Origin: Symsagittifera roscoffensis
Taxonomy: Eukaryota > Xenacoelomorpha > Acoela > Convolutidae
Assembly (NCBI RefSeq): GCF_963678635.1
Contig: NC_087068.1
Coordinates: 24,306,697-24,370,696, forward strand
Direction: 5' to 3'
DNA: 64,000 nucleotides
Shown here: positions 20,501 to 35,500 of the stretch, in pieces
Numbering within the stretch: position 1 is the stretch's first letter
How the letters are laid out: every line of letters starts with the position of its first letter
Notes under the pieces: model-generated
Database searches by the model: none
What the model was told of the DNA's origin: nothing
Seen by the model: only the letters and a program-made list of their open reading frames with translations
Program-made: the position numbers and the translations under genes

Positions 20501-23500
20501 GACGAACGGTCTAATACGACTAGCCGCTCAAATGAAAGTTTCGCCTGCAGAAGCAGTGACCAGAAACGAGAACCTCAAAGTCAGTCAAATTATCAAAAAG
20601 AACAGGAAAGTAGACGTGATCAACCAATAAGAAACAATACAAGGAGAGTGAATGACTCAAAACCAGCTGTGCAGAATTCAAGGTCGAATAATTTTGGTGG
20701 ATATTCAGCACAGCAGTCATCGCAGCGAGACAGAGGAAGCAAACCTGAAGTTAATAGAGCCGGTGGAAGAGAGTCTACCAGTCGATATGGGAAAAAGCAC
20801 GATGACTCGGAAACTGTACGTCCCTTAACAGAAAGCAGAAGGTATTATACGTCGGACTATGTTGAAAACAAAAAGTCGCCCGATGCCGAAACAGCAGAAC
20901 TTGCTACTTTAAATTCAAATACTGGACTGCTTAAAGACATTTCTTCTCTTGACACAACAAATAACAACGAAGAAGATGACAAATATATTTTCGTCAATGA
21001 TAATAGATTAGAAAAAGCTACACATGATCAGCGATTGGACAAACAGAGACTTGGCGAAAAGGTTGGATTTTCCATTGAAAATGATTATCGAACTGAAAAA
21101 TCTCGCCGAATGGACCATGCTCCAGGGTACTTTTTTGGGGCCAATCGATCAGAATCTTTCCGTGAATCAGAAAGAATTGGATTCCAGAATACCTCAAAAA
21201 ATGAGACACTTTCAAGTGGTCTTAAGTCACTGGAGAAACTGGAGTTCACGCCTACAAACTCAAATAGAGATCTTAACATCTCTGAGCTAGATATTGCGAA
21301 GTATATCGGACCCCAGAAAAACTCAGCTAACAAGACGGAATTCAAGGATGATGAAGGTTCAAAGCAGTCATCACAGGCTGACGCACCGAAAACTCGCAGA
21401 GTTAAACCGTCAAAGACCCACGATGAGGAAGATCAGGAGGAAAAGAACGCAATGAAGAGCTCACCGCCTATCCACACTCTTGATTCTGGAGATGGCTCGG
21501 TCAGAGCAAGACGAGTGTCCCGTAAACCGCATCAAACAACCGCTGAAAAAGACGAAACTGCGTATGAGGCGGTGAAGTTAGAGATGCAACGAGAGAATCC
21601 AAAAAATCGAACCCTTTTTGATCCTAATAACCCCGCTCCCTCTATTCACCATCAACCAGTGTTACTTAATACGCCTCCAAGCGTTGAAGAAGCGTCTAGA
21701 ATTAGTCCACACGAATCTGCAGATATTCCGAGCTTTCAAGATCTGCAGCAAGCGCAGAGACCACATTTCAGGCAACCTCTTCAAGGAAGATCGTTGTATG
21801 ACCCGAACAGTATGCAAGCATCCGCGCCAATGACAAGTGCTGCAAACAACTTACCTTGTATCAATAGTATTTTTCCAAACCCTAGTCTCCAAAACCCTCC
21901 TTTGATGAGTAACGTTACAGTTAAACCGACAGCTCAAGTTATGCCGATCCCTTCTACAAGCGCGCCACCGGTACAAAATATACCAACTGTGCCGCTCGCG
22001 AATCCTATACCGTTGCAGCCGAGCCATGAGCAGTTTATGGGCTTTCTGAGAATGTGGGGTATGGATCAAAGTCAGCAAACGGCTCAAAGTATGACCGCTA
22101 TATTTCCTGTCTTCATGCAGTTTTTCCAGCTGTTCAACAGTACGAGAAATTTGTTAGCTCAATCTCAGCAGCCGACATCTGTTCCCCAGCAGCCATCAAA
22201 TATGGATGGAGACTTTTTGCAGTTTTTAACAGGGCAACAGCAGCAAATGGGTGGACAATTAATGCCACAGAATTCGAGTCTACCAAGTATGCAACCTCAG
22301 TATCAACAACCGGCGTCTACAGTGGCCAGAAACAATCACAGCATTACGAATCCCTATCAGTCTACGACGAGTAGCCAGTTCCAGCAACAACAGCAGTATC
22401 AATACCCTTTTGCGCAGCAACCGCTTGCACCACCTGTTTCCTATGCCGCCCAACACCCTGCAAATATCGGAACGATTCCTAATACTGTCCAAGAAATGAC
22501 TTCGCAGAACCCACATGCGATGATGAATAGAATCGATCAGGTAGATTACAATACGCAGCAGCAAGCACGTTCGGAGTTGAACAATAACAGTAATAAGCGA
22601 ATTGAGTCGAATGAAGGTGAAAATAGTGTGCACGCCGTGCAGAGTGTGATGGAGAGTAACAGATGTGTGCAATCTAGTGAAATGAGTGGTGCTCCTAATT
22701 TGATGCATCATGGACATAGCAGTACTGTTGGAAGAAATGTAAATAGAGCAGAGATGGAACTGAAGCTGGAGGTCTTTCCTAATAGGGTGAGACATTTATT
22801 GAAGGTCACCAATTCTAATGAAGTGACATAATTCGTTTTTTTTCTCTGCCAAATTTTGAGAAAGATTATTCGGATTGTAAGAATAAATTCATGAGATATA
22901 TGAAGTTTTTTTTTGAAAAAGATGATCAAATTCGGAAGAAAAATTGTCAGAATATCAGATAAGTCACAGAATATTGAACTTATACAATAATAGTAGAGCC
23001 TTAAGATTAATATTCGTTACCTTTGATCGATTGCTTAGCCACAAAATATGGAGTCAAACAAGCAACCCACCAGCTCACCCAGTCCAACTATGGCGTGTAT
23101 GGATGAGGATGACAAATTGAGTTTCGAACTGCAAATGCGATTAGGAGAAATGACGAAAAAAGGAGCGATAGACTTCGGCAAACTGGTCTCCATGCAATCT
23201 AACAACCCTAAATTGGACTCGATCAGGAACAAAACGCTGAAGCAGATGCTGTTTCAAAGCGTAATGCAAACTCAAAACATTGAAGCGAAACTAGAAGAGA
23301 TGATTAAGAAAGTTCCGATGGAGGCTCTGGAAAGTGAGATGAGCGAATTGCGAGACCGGTTCCTGGGCGAGTGTTCAAAAGTGATAATAACAGACAGTGA
23401 AAGTGCACAGACTCATAACATGGAGTATGTGTTGTGGAAGACTGCGTTTTACCCGCTGATAGAGAGGCTGAGAAAACTGATGAACAATAATTCGGTCAAG

Positions 23501-26500
23501 TACAAAGCGGAGGAGTTGATGCAGAAGTACTTAAACGAGGTACGTAAAAGTTCTGTTTGCGATATTTTTTTTCTATCAAGCTCGCGGTTTAGCTGATGTA
23601 ACCCGAACGGCAATTTCAACAAAAAATTTTGGTCATTTCATTGTTTAATCTATTTAGTGTTTTCAATATTTAGAAGATAGTACACTTTTGTATTACAACC
23701 AGAAGCGTGCAGAGGGGGGGGGGGGGGGTGCTCCCTTCCCCCTCAAATCTGGCCGATGAATTTCCGCCCTTAGTACTATTTTAGGACATCCTTCTTTTGG
23801 CGCCAATCTGGACTAAATTTGAGGAGTAGAGCACACCAAAACAAAACGATACTTTTTTCTGGTCGAAACCTTTCAAAATTTGCACTGAAACATCGTTTTT
23901 GTACTGTGTTTTTAAAAAAAATTACATGCAGGGCAGAAATGTTTGGCAAAATAGGGTCTTGGGGAAATTCAATTTTGCGGGAGCTCTTTAGAGTAAGCTC
24001 GGAATTCATTTGGTCGACCTTAAAAAAATAGTTGACAATTTTTTTTTTTTCAAAAACAGCCCTCTGAAAAACTTTGGCGCACGACCATAGCACTTTAATC
24101 TTGCCAAATAAAATTATTACTTTATGCGAAATTATTTGCCTTTCGGTTTGGATTAACTGGCTTCACTCACTTCTAGCCTTCATAATAAACATAAAATGCC
24201 TCGTATGTGTTTCAGGGCATAGGCTACTACAATCGCCTACTGACAGAGATGCAAGCAGCACAGCAGGTCAACCTTGCTTACTACACAACCCCCGAAATGA
24301 GGCTGAGATTGTCCTCGATTCCGAAGAAGGCTCGCTTCACTATGAACTCGGCTTTTAAGCTGAATATCGGACTGGGAGATCTGCATAGGTATTTGGAGAA
24401 TACAGCGGGAACGACGGACTTCATCTTGGCTAAGCGGTGCGAAATATTTTATGGCATTTACGAATAATGGCGAACAGGCTTAACCCGCTAGCAATTTATT
24501 TTTGAATATCTTTTTGAAGTTAATGTTTAAACCGCGTATATCTAAGCTTACTTTTCAGTATGCTTGATCCGATTTGAAAACTTTTTTATAACTGCCATTT
24601 ACGTCAAACAAATTCTTATGTTCAGCTTCTTCATTTGAAGTTTTGTGAACTAAGCTGCATTATTCTGATTTCAGAGCCTACAACTTTGCACATTTCTTAC
24701 TACCGAAAAGTGGACGAGCCTTCAACCAACTCGCCCTCATCGCAACTCAACAGGTTTGTGTTAAAGTTCAACTGAAGTTAGCCACGCAAAATATAACTCT
24801 CTTAAAGCATTTTTTTTGCAGAAACGACGCCTTGAAGCAGTTTATTGCTATATCAGAAGCCTAGCTGCCCAAGAAGACTTCAAAGGTAAAATAAAGTTTT
24901 CCAACAATTTTTTACCTTGCATTCGATTTGAAAGTGTACCCTGAAAGCGTGAGAAAAACTCAATCGACAAGAGGGGCCATTTATTTTTTAATCGGTTAAA
25001 TGTTAAAAGCGCATGCAATGGTTGAAGTTTTATGGGATAATATCTAAGTAATACGTTTTCATTTTTAACTAAACCATCATAATAAGTTATTTATTTACTT
25101 GATTTTGATCCAGTAGTAAAGTTTCAGTGAACCATGTGGAGACGCGTGAAGTTGTTATCGTTCAAATTAGTTTTTTCGCTGTTTGGCTATTGCTTTCCTT
25201 TTTAGTGCAAGGCAAATTCATTTGCTAAATTAAAGGCAAATTACGGTCTACCAAAAAAGAGTGCAAATTGCGCGAAAAAAACATGAAAGACTTTGCCTTC
25301 TTAAAGCAGGCTTTGTTTTTTTTTACGATTTTCCAGCGGAATGAAAAAACTACCTCATGATCCAGTTTTCTCAGATGAACGTAGTTAAGACTCTTATATA
25401 GTTCGTGATTTTTTGTTTTTAGGCGAAGGTAGGCAAAACCTAACATAATAATCCAGTTTTCTCAAATTGAGTTAACTTTAGCAAGTAAACGCCGGTTATA
25501 AATTGCATTTGAAATTCAAAGAGCTTTAGGTCATAATTTTGTTTGTTGAAATTCGATAAGTGAAATTTTTTCGAATAACGATTTAGTTTTTTTTCTGTTT
25601 CTTTGCGTTCATCGACTCTTTTCCAACTGTCTGTTGCTATGTTTTATGAAATTCAATCCGGATTGGTTTTTTACTAATCATGCAGAACTATGAAGATTTA
25701 AAAAAGCTTGATTGTTAAATTGTTTACAAGGCAAAAGTATTCATTATTTATCAGTAACAATTTTTTATCAGTACCAAGCATTTTTTAATCTATCCAAGAT
25801 ATATCGAGTATTACTATGAACATAAACGAAAGTAGCAACCATTCAGCTGGAATACGGGAATGTGTGCCGAGAAAATATTGAGCGCTGCTGGTTCGAAGTC
25901 GACGAGAATGCGTTGTCGTTCCGCTTTTCGAGATAGCTTTGACAAATCGTTCAAGAAGTTCTGGTTGGTGTCCTTGCCTTTTTTGAGGAGCAGAACATAG
26001 ATTCAGGAGAGTAAAAGACAACTACTTATGTATGAACTGTAGAAATTCGGGAAAGCAGCATTGGGCTTATTTTAAGGGTTCAATTGCCATGCCAGTGGTC
26101 TGTGTTCACTAGGAGGGCTTTTATATTGCCGCGAGTTTATATCGCCAAAAGTAAGGACTCTTTCAGTAATTTCAATACCGCTATCGAGTAGGCAAGATTT
26201 CTTTGCACTTAATAGGCACTTTGAATTCTCTGTCAAATTCCGGCATGGAGAAGGTCTTTTGGATCTTTTTTTTGTTGATTGAGTGCCCTGTAACAGGCAA
26301 AGTGTGAGATTTAGTTGGACGGTTTTCTCACCGGTCATTGTTTGAAAGTAATTTGCATTAATACAGCTGTTGAGAGTTAACTGCTGAGTTTTGATGTCTT
26401 CTTTCATTTGCTTTCATCAAAATTCTGGCTGCAACAAAATTTGCTGCATCAAAATAATATCCATGTAATTTGGTTCATTGTGTAGAAATTTAAAAAAAAG

Positions 26501-29500
26501 AAAGGATAGTTTTTGATTTTTTTTTGTGTTGACTTCTATTTACAAAGTTACTGACATTGGTAGTTATAACCTGTTAATTTTGCATAATGCTAAGTTTTCA
26601 ATCAGTATTTTCAATCGAGCTCACAAATTGCTCGGGGCGGTATCCCAGACAAACTGAGTATACATGACTCAACTCACATGAATTTAAACTTCGATACATG
26701 TTCCTAACACCAAGAGGGATAAAAGATAGGTATTAATTGTAGAGGAATTTGGCATAGTAATTTTGTATAAAGGTAAAATAGAGTAGGTTTGTTTTTCCAC
26801 GCTTTTTTTGCGGTAAACCAATTTTGCACTGTATTTTGTGTTGAAACAGCTTGTTTTTTCCTGATTGATTACAATCGGACAAAAACTAAATTTCTCAAAA
26901 ATGTTTCACTTCAATTCATTTGGTTTGAAAGTACGAGTTAATTGTTCTTTGTTTCCACATTATTTAACCCTGTTTTCTTCTTAATTGTGAACCAAATACA
27001 TTGAAAGGTTTTAAAGGTGAAAGTTGGGTCGGATTTTTTACAAAGTAATGTGCATTATGATAGTGATAGTAAATTATTGAGTAATAGTTGTCTTTTCATT
27101 TTTTGGGTAAAGTTAACCTTATGGAACCTGATCTAAACTATATTTTATGATTGGATAAATTAGATATTTTACCACTGTAAAGTATTTAATATTAACCAAT
27201 CATGATCCATCTAACTAACAACCCACTTATTTGTAAGTGCTGAAATTATTTGTAATTTCAGCACCAGAGAGATTTGAATTTAACTTAGAAATTAGTTGTC
27301 TCTCCAAGAGAACTTCAGCAGCCGCAACAAACCAGTATACTCTAGCTCTATTGAGCCTAGCAGAGACTAGTTAAACACCCTGAGACTAGAAAGTATAAGA
27401 GTAAGATTAGGATCGGTATTAGATTAAGAAGTTGCACGAATCTATCCGGCCGAAAATAAGATAGCGTGACGAGCAGACGGTGTACCCTATCCGAAATTAC
27501 TCTATGAGTTAACCACATAAGAAATAACTCATCTGGTGCCACCATAAGTCTCGAATAAGACCTTAATAGCTTAGATTTAACCAAAAATAGATTAGAATTT
27601 AGACAAAACATTTTTAAAATGTTATACGATAATAATTTAATCGAAATGTCTCTACGACTCAATAGATCAGAGCCGATATTCCGAACGATAACAGAACTAC
27701 CCGGAATTGTAAGAAGACCTCGAACAAGAGACGACATATGGCAAAGTAGAAACTTACCATATAGTTTTATGATTGTACGGCAAAAGCCAACACAAACTTT
27801 TATATTTAGAATCTTATTAGCAATGAATTTAGATGTTCATTTGCAAACATAAAATTTTGAAGTCAATCTTCATGATCATTTCAGGTGCTAAACAAAATTA
27901 TTAATATACAATAACGATTGATAAAAAGATCTCAGATCGTTTTCTTAATTTCTGCAGTCTTATATAAAAACATATTTGAAAAATATTTATTGAAAATGAA
28001 AATAAAAATTAGTAGCATGACAATAAATTGTTAGTAATCATAAATCATCTGTTGTCCCAGCTTCATCACCTAAACATAACAGCAATCATAAGCTCACTAA
28101 TATCATCAAAATACTAAATCTTTTTCTTAAATAAATTTAAACCATTTTAAACTCAAATTCATTTAATTTCAAAATCAGATCATCAAGGCTTATCCTTGGA
28201 TCTTAATTAATTTTCTATTTCACTAAATTTAAAACCTGATCATCAAGGCCTATCCTTGGATCAAAAAGAACAATTTTGTTCTCCCCCACCCACTTAGCAA
28301 GTGTCTAACGACCTCAAACGTCGATTCACTATCCAACCCTTCCAAAAAACCCAAGACTAATAGATATTTTTAAATAAAATTAACCATTCAAATTAGGATA
28401 AACAGTGAAGAACTTCAGTTATTCATCCTTCACTTGATCCCTCCTCTTACCAGACCCAGGATAAATCTTAGACTTAGTAAGTTTAAAATAGTATCTAACG
28501 AACTACTTGCGTTCTAATTATACCTGAACCTTGTGGATCGATTTACTATTCTCCAACCTTTGAACACAATCACTACCCCTAAGTAAGATTAAGTAAGTTA
28601 ACACCTTAGCTTAGACTAGCCACGAGAAAGTAAAAAATCATTCTTCGGAATCGATATACTTTTCTCTCCAACCCTGAACAAAAAGACCCAGGTTAAGCTA
28701 ACCAAAAAATCGTAAGGACTAACAGTCTAAGAAAATAGAAATCACCTAACAACTTTTTGCATCCCTCATCCTAAACCTTATGTCATTCAAAAATCTAAGA
28801 AATAAACAAACAATCGTGTTACACAACTGTGAGATAGATAACCAAAAATACGATCTTGTAATCACACCTCATACACAAACAGTTGGATACATTAGAACAA
28901 AACGACTAACAATAAAAAGAAAAATAATAAACAAACAAAGACAAATCACACGGAAAAGATTTTCAAAAAATAGAAACGCATTTTCAGAATCAGAAGCCAG
29001 CAATTTAGATGAACTCTATAAATTAAAAGAATCGATTGATAAAAATTGTCCCATTCACGATCAATTATATTTTTCCGATTCAGAAACAACTTCAAATTTA
29101 TCAGAAAGAGGAAAAAGAAGAATAAAAAAGCAATATAAACACAAACCAGTACACTTGTATAATTGGAATCAACCAATTAGACACATCGATAGTTATATAT
29201 TAACAGTCATTAAACGAAAAAATGAGCCACACTCAAAGTGACGATAGCCCAGATGACTAAGAGGTTTACCCCTTCCTCATAGATGCACCCGATAATAGAG
29301 GGCAACTTGATTTTTGCAAGAATTTACTCGTAAATTTGTTTGAACCCGGAATCAGCCCATGCAAAGCAGAATTCCCAGATGTAAAAATCAAAAGACAAAT
29401 TATTGAACATTATCTGAAAGATATATGTAATTTAACACAACAATATGGAATCTACACCATAGAATTCAGCACACCAAATCCGAATCATCGAAAATATGTC

Positions 29501-32500
29501 ATTCAAACAGACGATCTTGAATTCGAATTTTCAAAAGTATTCTTAGAATATATTAAAAGCATACAATATCATAATTCACAAAGAGCAAACTCCATATTCA
29601 CTAACGAAGTTTTTGCAATAATATATACCTATATTTCTATATTAGAAAAAACAGAATTTCAAAGTATCTCACCAACTGAAACATACAAAAGTACGACATG
29701 AAATCACATTATTTTCAACTTTTCTACATATAATCAAAGAAAATTTCACTAAAGACGATGTTTCACAACACACAAAACATGACTTACAAAAAATTGTGGC
29801 ATGGTTTATAATAGATTATTTCACACATAATATAGACTTAATTTCACAAGCAAGAAAAACTTTCAGACCTCAAAATCCAAATGATGATACTGCCATTACA
29901 GAACATTCAGACTACGTTTGGGACCCTGAATGGTCTCATCCTGCATTTATAAATATCCCACAGTCAAACTCAAGTCAAGCAATAAGTACAATATCTTAGC
30001 AAAGAGATTATGTAAAAGTAGTACCACTAACCATTGATGCAACACCATTTAATTACAATACATTTTTACCTGATACGCGAAATAACAGTTTAAATTCGAC
30101 CGTCATGCACAATGAAAACTTTAATGGAACTAGGAATCTTACACAACAAGATATCCAAACACCATCATACTTCATAAATGAAGAAATTGTCCAAACAACA
30201 ACAACTACACAACAAAGTATTTCACCAATACATCCAAATTTAACAACACCAAAAATACAAACACTTCACTGGCACAAGTAACCTTACAATCAACCGTTAA
30301 ACCTTCGGTTGCTCCAAAATATTCACATATCGATTATCAAACATATAGACCTATGACAGTACCGTCAAAACCACGAAGAACGTTCACAAGAAGCACTTTT
30401 GCAGAACACAATTATAATTATGCACATTCGTCAAAAACAAACTATCCCCCACGAAAAACTAATAATAATCATTTATGTTCTCACTATTGGGATAACCCAA
30501 TGACAACAACCAACTCAGTAAATTTTCGGACTAATTCACATCCTCCACAGGATCATAGTGAAAATTACCCATTCTTTCAACAAAATAAAAATAAAAAGCA
30601 AGCACCTCATCATACGGAATACTTATCATCTGATGATGATTATTTACAACCAGACATTTTTGCACCATATACCCAAGAATATCGCTAACAAGGATCGCGA
30701 CGACCTCATACATATAATAGAATTTTTTCTCCAAATCCAACAGATACACGAAATCAACTACCAATACATATGCCAAATCCAACTAATACACAATCTTTTC
30801 AACCAATTCAACCACAAAACCCAATGATTATGCACTCGTATCAACCAACTCAAATGCAAAATGAAATACCACTTCAATATTACCTTCAACAACACGAAAT
30901 AACAAAAATTCAACTTTCAAATTTTTCGCAAATGCCAAATGCCGCAGAATCACTACAGATGACAATGAATCCATACCTTATGGGGGGATCATCAATAACA
31001 TCAAATAAACCACTAATGGTATTCACAGGAACAGACCCTGAATACTCTGTAGAAGATTATTGAAATGCAGTAACAGCAAATTTAATTTTAAATATAGGAC
31101 CTGAACCAATTAATACGCCACTACATCAAAATTGGATACATAGACGCACAGCGTTGATACAAACAATCTTAGATGGCGCAGCTCAAAAATGGTTTTCAGT
31201 ATTACCTATAGAAAAAAAATCAGACTGGAAAAGATTTACACAAGAATTTTCAAAAATGTTTGACTCCGAAAGAAATAAACAACACCAAAGAGTTTTATGT
31301 AATGAAATTCGCAGATTACCAAATGAAAACATCAAACAATTAGCAGTATGTATCGAAACACTAGTTCGAAAAGCATATTCATTAAATACACATGACTATA
31401 AAAACACAAAAATGACAGAAATTTTAATGATAACCTTAACACCTCAATTAAGGAAAATAGCAATAAAAAAGAGAGCATCTCATCCTTCTTCAATTCGAGA
31501 GCCAGATTTAGATTTTCGAAAACTAGTAGACAAACTAGAGCAAGCGGAAATCACAATGAAACTTGAAGAAACAGAAAATCTAAAACTACAATATGTTAAT
31601 CAAATTGAAACAAACACTACACATATCAATAACATACAGGAATCAGATACAGACCTAGTTGAAAAAATCACTGAAATACTAAATATTTATGAAAAACACC
31701 CAAATTTTAAGGGCAAACCATCTTTCAAAAAATGGTGTAATTATTGCCGACGATACGGACGTAGTATTTCCGAATGTAGACAAAAGCAACAAGATAACCA
31801 AAACAAACCTCAAAAGTATAAAGAACCAAATAAATCATTCTATCAATATATGAAGAAAGATCAAAATCTACCAAACAAAAATGTATACAGTAACAACAGT
31901 TCAGGAAAACCACTTCCGAACAACACCAATTACACAAGGAATCAATCACCATATAACTCAAGTTATAGAGGAAGATCACCAGAACGAAGAAATACACAGA
32001 ATTCTTCACAAAATCATTATAATCGATCAAATAGTCGAAATAACTATTCGAGATCAAATTCAAATGCAACACAATTTGTTTCTAGATCCAATTCCCAATC
32101 AAACCCAAGAAATAAACACTATTCCAATAATCAATCACGAAACTCATCATATAACAGAAATAGAAACTATTCACATAATCGAAATAGAAGTTATTCGAAC
32201 AATCGAAATCAGAATTACCCGAACAATCGATCAAGAAATAACTCATATAACAGATCAAACTATCACAGACCAAATGACAATTATCAAAACAGATCACGGA
32301 ATCATTCACAAAATCGAAATTCAAGTTATAATAATCAATATAGAAATTATTCCCAATCAACACATAGGAATAATAAACATTATAATAATTCTAAACGTCG
32401 ATACAGAAGTAGCACACCAAAACGTCAAAGACATATTAATCAAGTACAGTCAAATGAAGAAACAACATCGGACCCCCCAGGTATTGATGACACAGGAAAT

Positions 32501-35500
32501 AACGAACTGCAACTAAATCAAATAAACTGTGGATCATCAGACACAGAAAGTGATACAGAAAATACCATCTCCGTAAATATGATAGCAGTCGAAAACGACT
32601 ACGAACCTATTATATATGAAGAACCTTTTACATCACATATATATGAAAATCGATTGGAACTCCTTCACAATTATTATATTGAACCCATCAATACTACGCA
32701 AACTGCACAAGAAATAAACGAAATTACCACGGTAAATAAACCCGATGAAAATGACAAAACAAAATGTTTAAACACAAATCATATTTATCAAAATATACAA
32801 AAAGAACAACACAGAGAAAAAATTTGGACAATACCATTTCTCTTAGAAAGTCCAAGAAACAAAGAATTTCAACCACCAGATTTTGAAATTGATTTTTTAA
32901 TTGATTCAGGAGCAGAATCAAACATAATTAACATTCCCACATGGAATGAAATCAAAACATTACATCGAAAATTAACGCCTCTTGCAACCTCTAGTAAACT
33001 AGCAACATCACAAGGATCAACATTAGTAAATTATGGAAAAGTCCAATTGTTCCTCCTCCCCACAAGAACAATGGAGCAAAATAAAATTCTAAACAAACCA
33101 TTTAAACAAATATTTAATATCACCGATATTAAACACAATATCATTGGCATACCATTTATATCGAAATATATACCAACAATCATCATCTTGAATAGTAAAA
33201 TACTAATCAAAGATAAGTACACAAACAAAAAATACAGCTCTAACATTTTTTCAAAGATTAAATAAACAACCACCATTCTTTTCAAAATTTTATCCAATTT
33301 ATAACCAACAACGGAAACACCTGAAACCACTATCAGGAAATATATATAACTTTTCAATAAAACAAGTTCACCAATATGATAAAAGTCAAAATAAACAACA
33401 ACTCTTTATATCAGATTTTGAGATTAAACCTATTCATAAGTTTTTCAAAATCACGATTTCATCTATAAAATATTTGAAAAATACGAATTCAGACATCATT
33501 TCGCTACACGTGTATAACAATACACCGTATCAAGTAACATTACCCTTAGGACTTTTAGGATATTGCGAAACAAACGCTACAATATCACCCGTACATGAAA
33601 AAGCATACCGCGTAAATAATATACTCCAATTATTAGATATTTGTCAATCCACAATTCTTAACGAAGAACTATCCATAAATAACATAATAAGCAATGAAAA
33701 GAGAAACACAGATTACTTCACAAAAACACCATATTTTAAACCAACATTCAATATAACAAATTACACAAAAGAACAACAACAATTTTTAACGATGTTTAAC
33801 TTTGAACACTCGCAAATTACACAAATCGAATTTGACAGACTAGCAAAACAACTGTTAAAATATTCAACAGTCTACGCAACATCAAAATTTGATGTTGGGA
33901 AAATCATTTCATCACTCCATCTCCCGTTAAAACCTGACGCAGTTTTCAAAAAACAAAGAGCTAGTAAAGTACCAATTCATTTACATGACAAAGTAAATAG
34001 ATTACTTGATATTTTAGAACAATACAAAATTATCTCACCAGTAAACAAAGAAGAACAACCAAAAGGTAACACATTTATTAACCCTAATATAATCCTAGCA
34101 AAAGGAGAATCATTAAAAATAGTTTTAGACGCTAGATATCTTAATTCACTAATAGACGAATCAAAATGCAATTGGCCTATTGAACCAATAAGTTATTTTT
34201 GACAAAAATAAACGGAAAATACTTTACAACCGCAGGTATGAATAGTGCATACAATCAAATGCCACTAGATGAACAATCACGACGTTTAACACAATTTGTT
34301 ATTGGAAATCAACAATATGAATTCAACCGCCTATTCTATGGAATATCCATAGGACCAGCAGCATTTTCAGCTTTTATGAGCAAAATTTTTAGACCACTAA
34401 TACTTAAGAAAAACGCAATCACCTATTTAGACGATGTTTTTATGCAATCACAGACAAAAGAAGAAATGTTTACAGTTTTAGAACACTACGAAAATCTGAA
34501 AGCCGCCCCCGATAAATCACACTTCTTTTTAACACGAGTTAAATTTTTAGGACATAATATAGAAAGAAACACAATCACTCCATTAAAATCACGCATTGAT
34601 GCTATTCAAAAACTTCAACCACCAACAAACAAAAAGAAAATCCAAGAATTCCTTGGAATGTTAAATTTCTTAAGCAAGTACGTTTATAAAATGCAATTAT
34701 ATTTAAGACCATTCTATAATATCCTCAGACAACAAAATAATTTTGAATGGACCACTGAACATCAAACACGATTTGAAGAAATTAAAAAGCTTTTAACTGA
34801 ATAAATTTCAAACACAATCATAGATCCAAATCAACCATTCTATGCGATGTGCGATGCTTCAAATTTTGGCATCGGCGCAGCATTACTACAATCACAGTGA
34901 TACAAATAAAATGAACCTTATATCAGCAAATTCCCGATTATTCACTCAAGCAGAGCTACGACTCTCAACTCTAATGAGAGAATGTACAGCTATAGTTTAT
35001 ACACTTACAGAATATGAATTTCTGATACTTGGATCAAAACATCCAACAGTTCTATTCACAGATCATAAACCAATCATTTTTCTCTTTACACAAAAGTCAA
35101 ATCCAAATCACCGAGTTCATAGATTTCAATTAATACTAATGAAATTTCCAAACTTACATATAGTTTGGACAGCAGGAAAGAATCTTGCATTACCAGATAC
35201 ATTAAGTCGAAATACACCACCTGAATTACTTACACGAAAAACTACAGTTGAAATACCCAAAAATATAAAATTTTACCTTGCAAAAGACGAAACATCACCC
35301 CGACTAGAATGCAAATATGCAGTAAAAACTGACATTGACCAATCACAAATAAATAACCTACAACACTTCCCACTTTACTTAGATTGCCAAAATAATCACT
35401 ACGAAGTTGATCTACTTGGAACATCAACTTTCAAACCAATTCCATACTCACAATGGATAAAAAATAACACCCAACAAAAACGAATAAAACACCACTCGCA

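Noticed and set aside
23713-23745. Poly-G run as a functional G-quadruplex
   Set aside because: Single homopolymer in an intron, error-prone to sequence; no further support.
33240-34202. Programmed frameshifting at T runs within pol
   Set aside because: The two shifts are opposite and the second lies inside the RT domain, where programmed shifts are not expected; indels are more likely.
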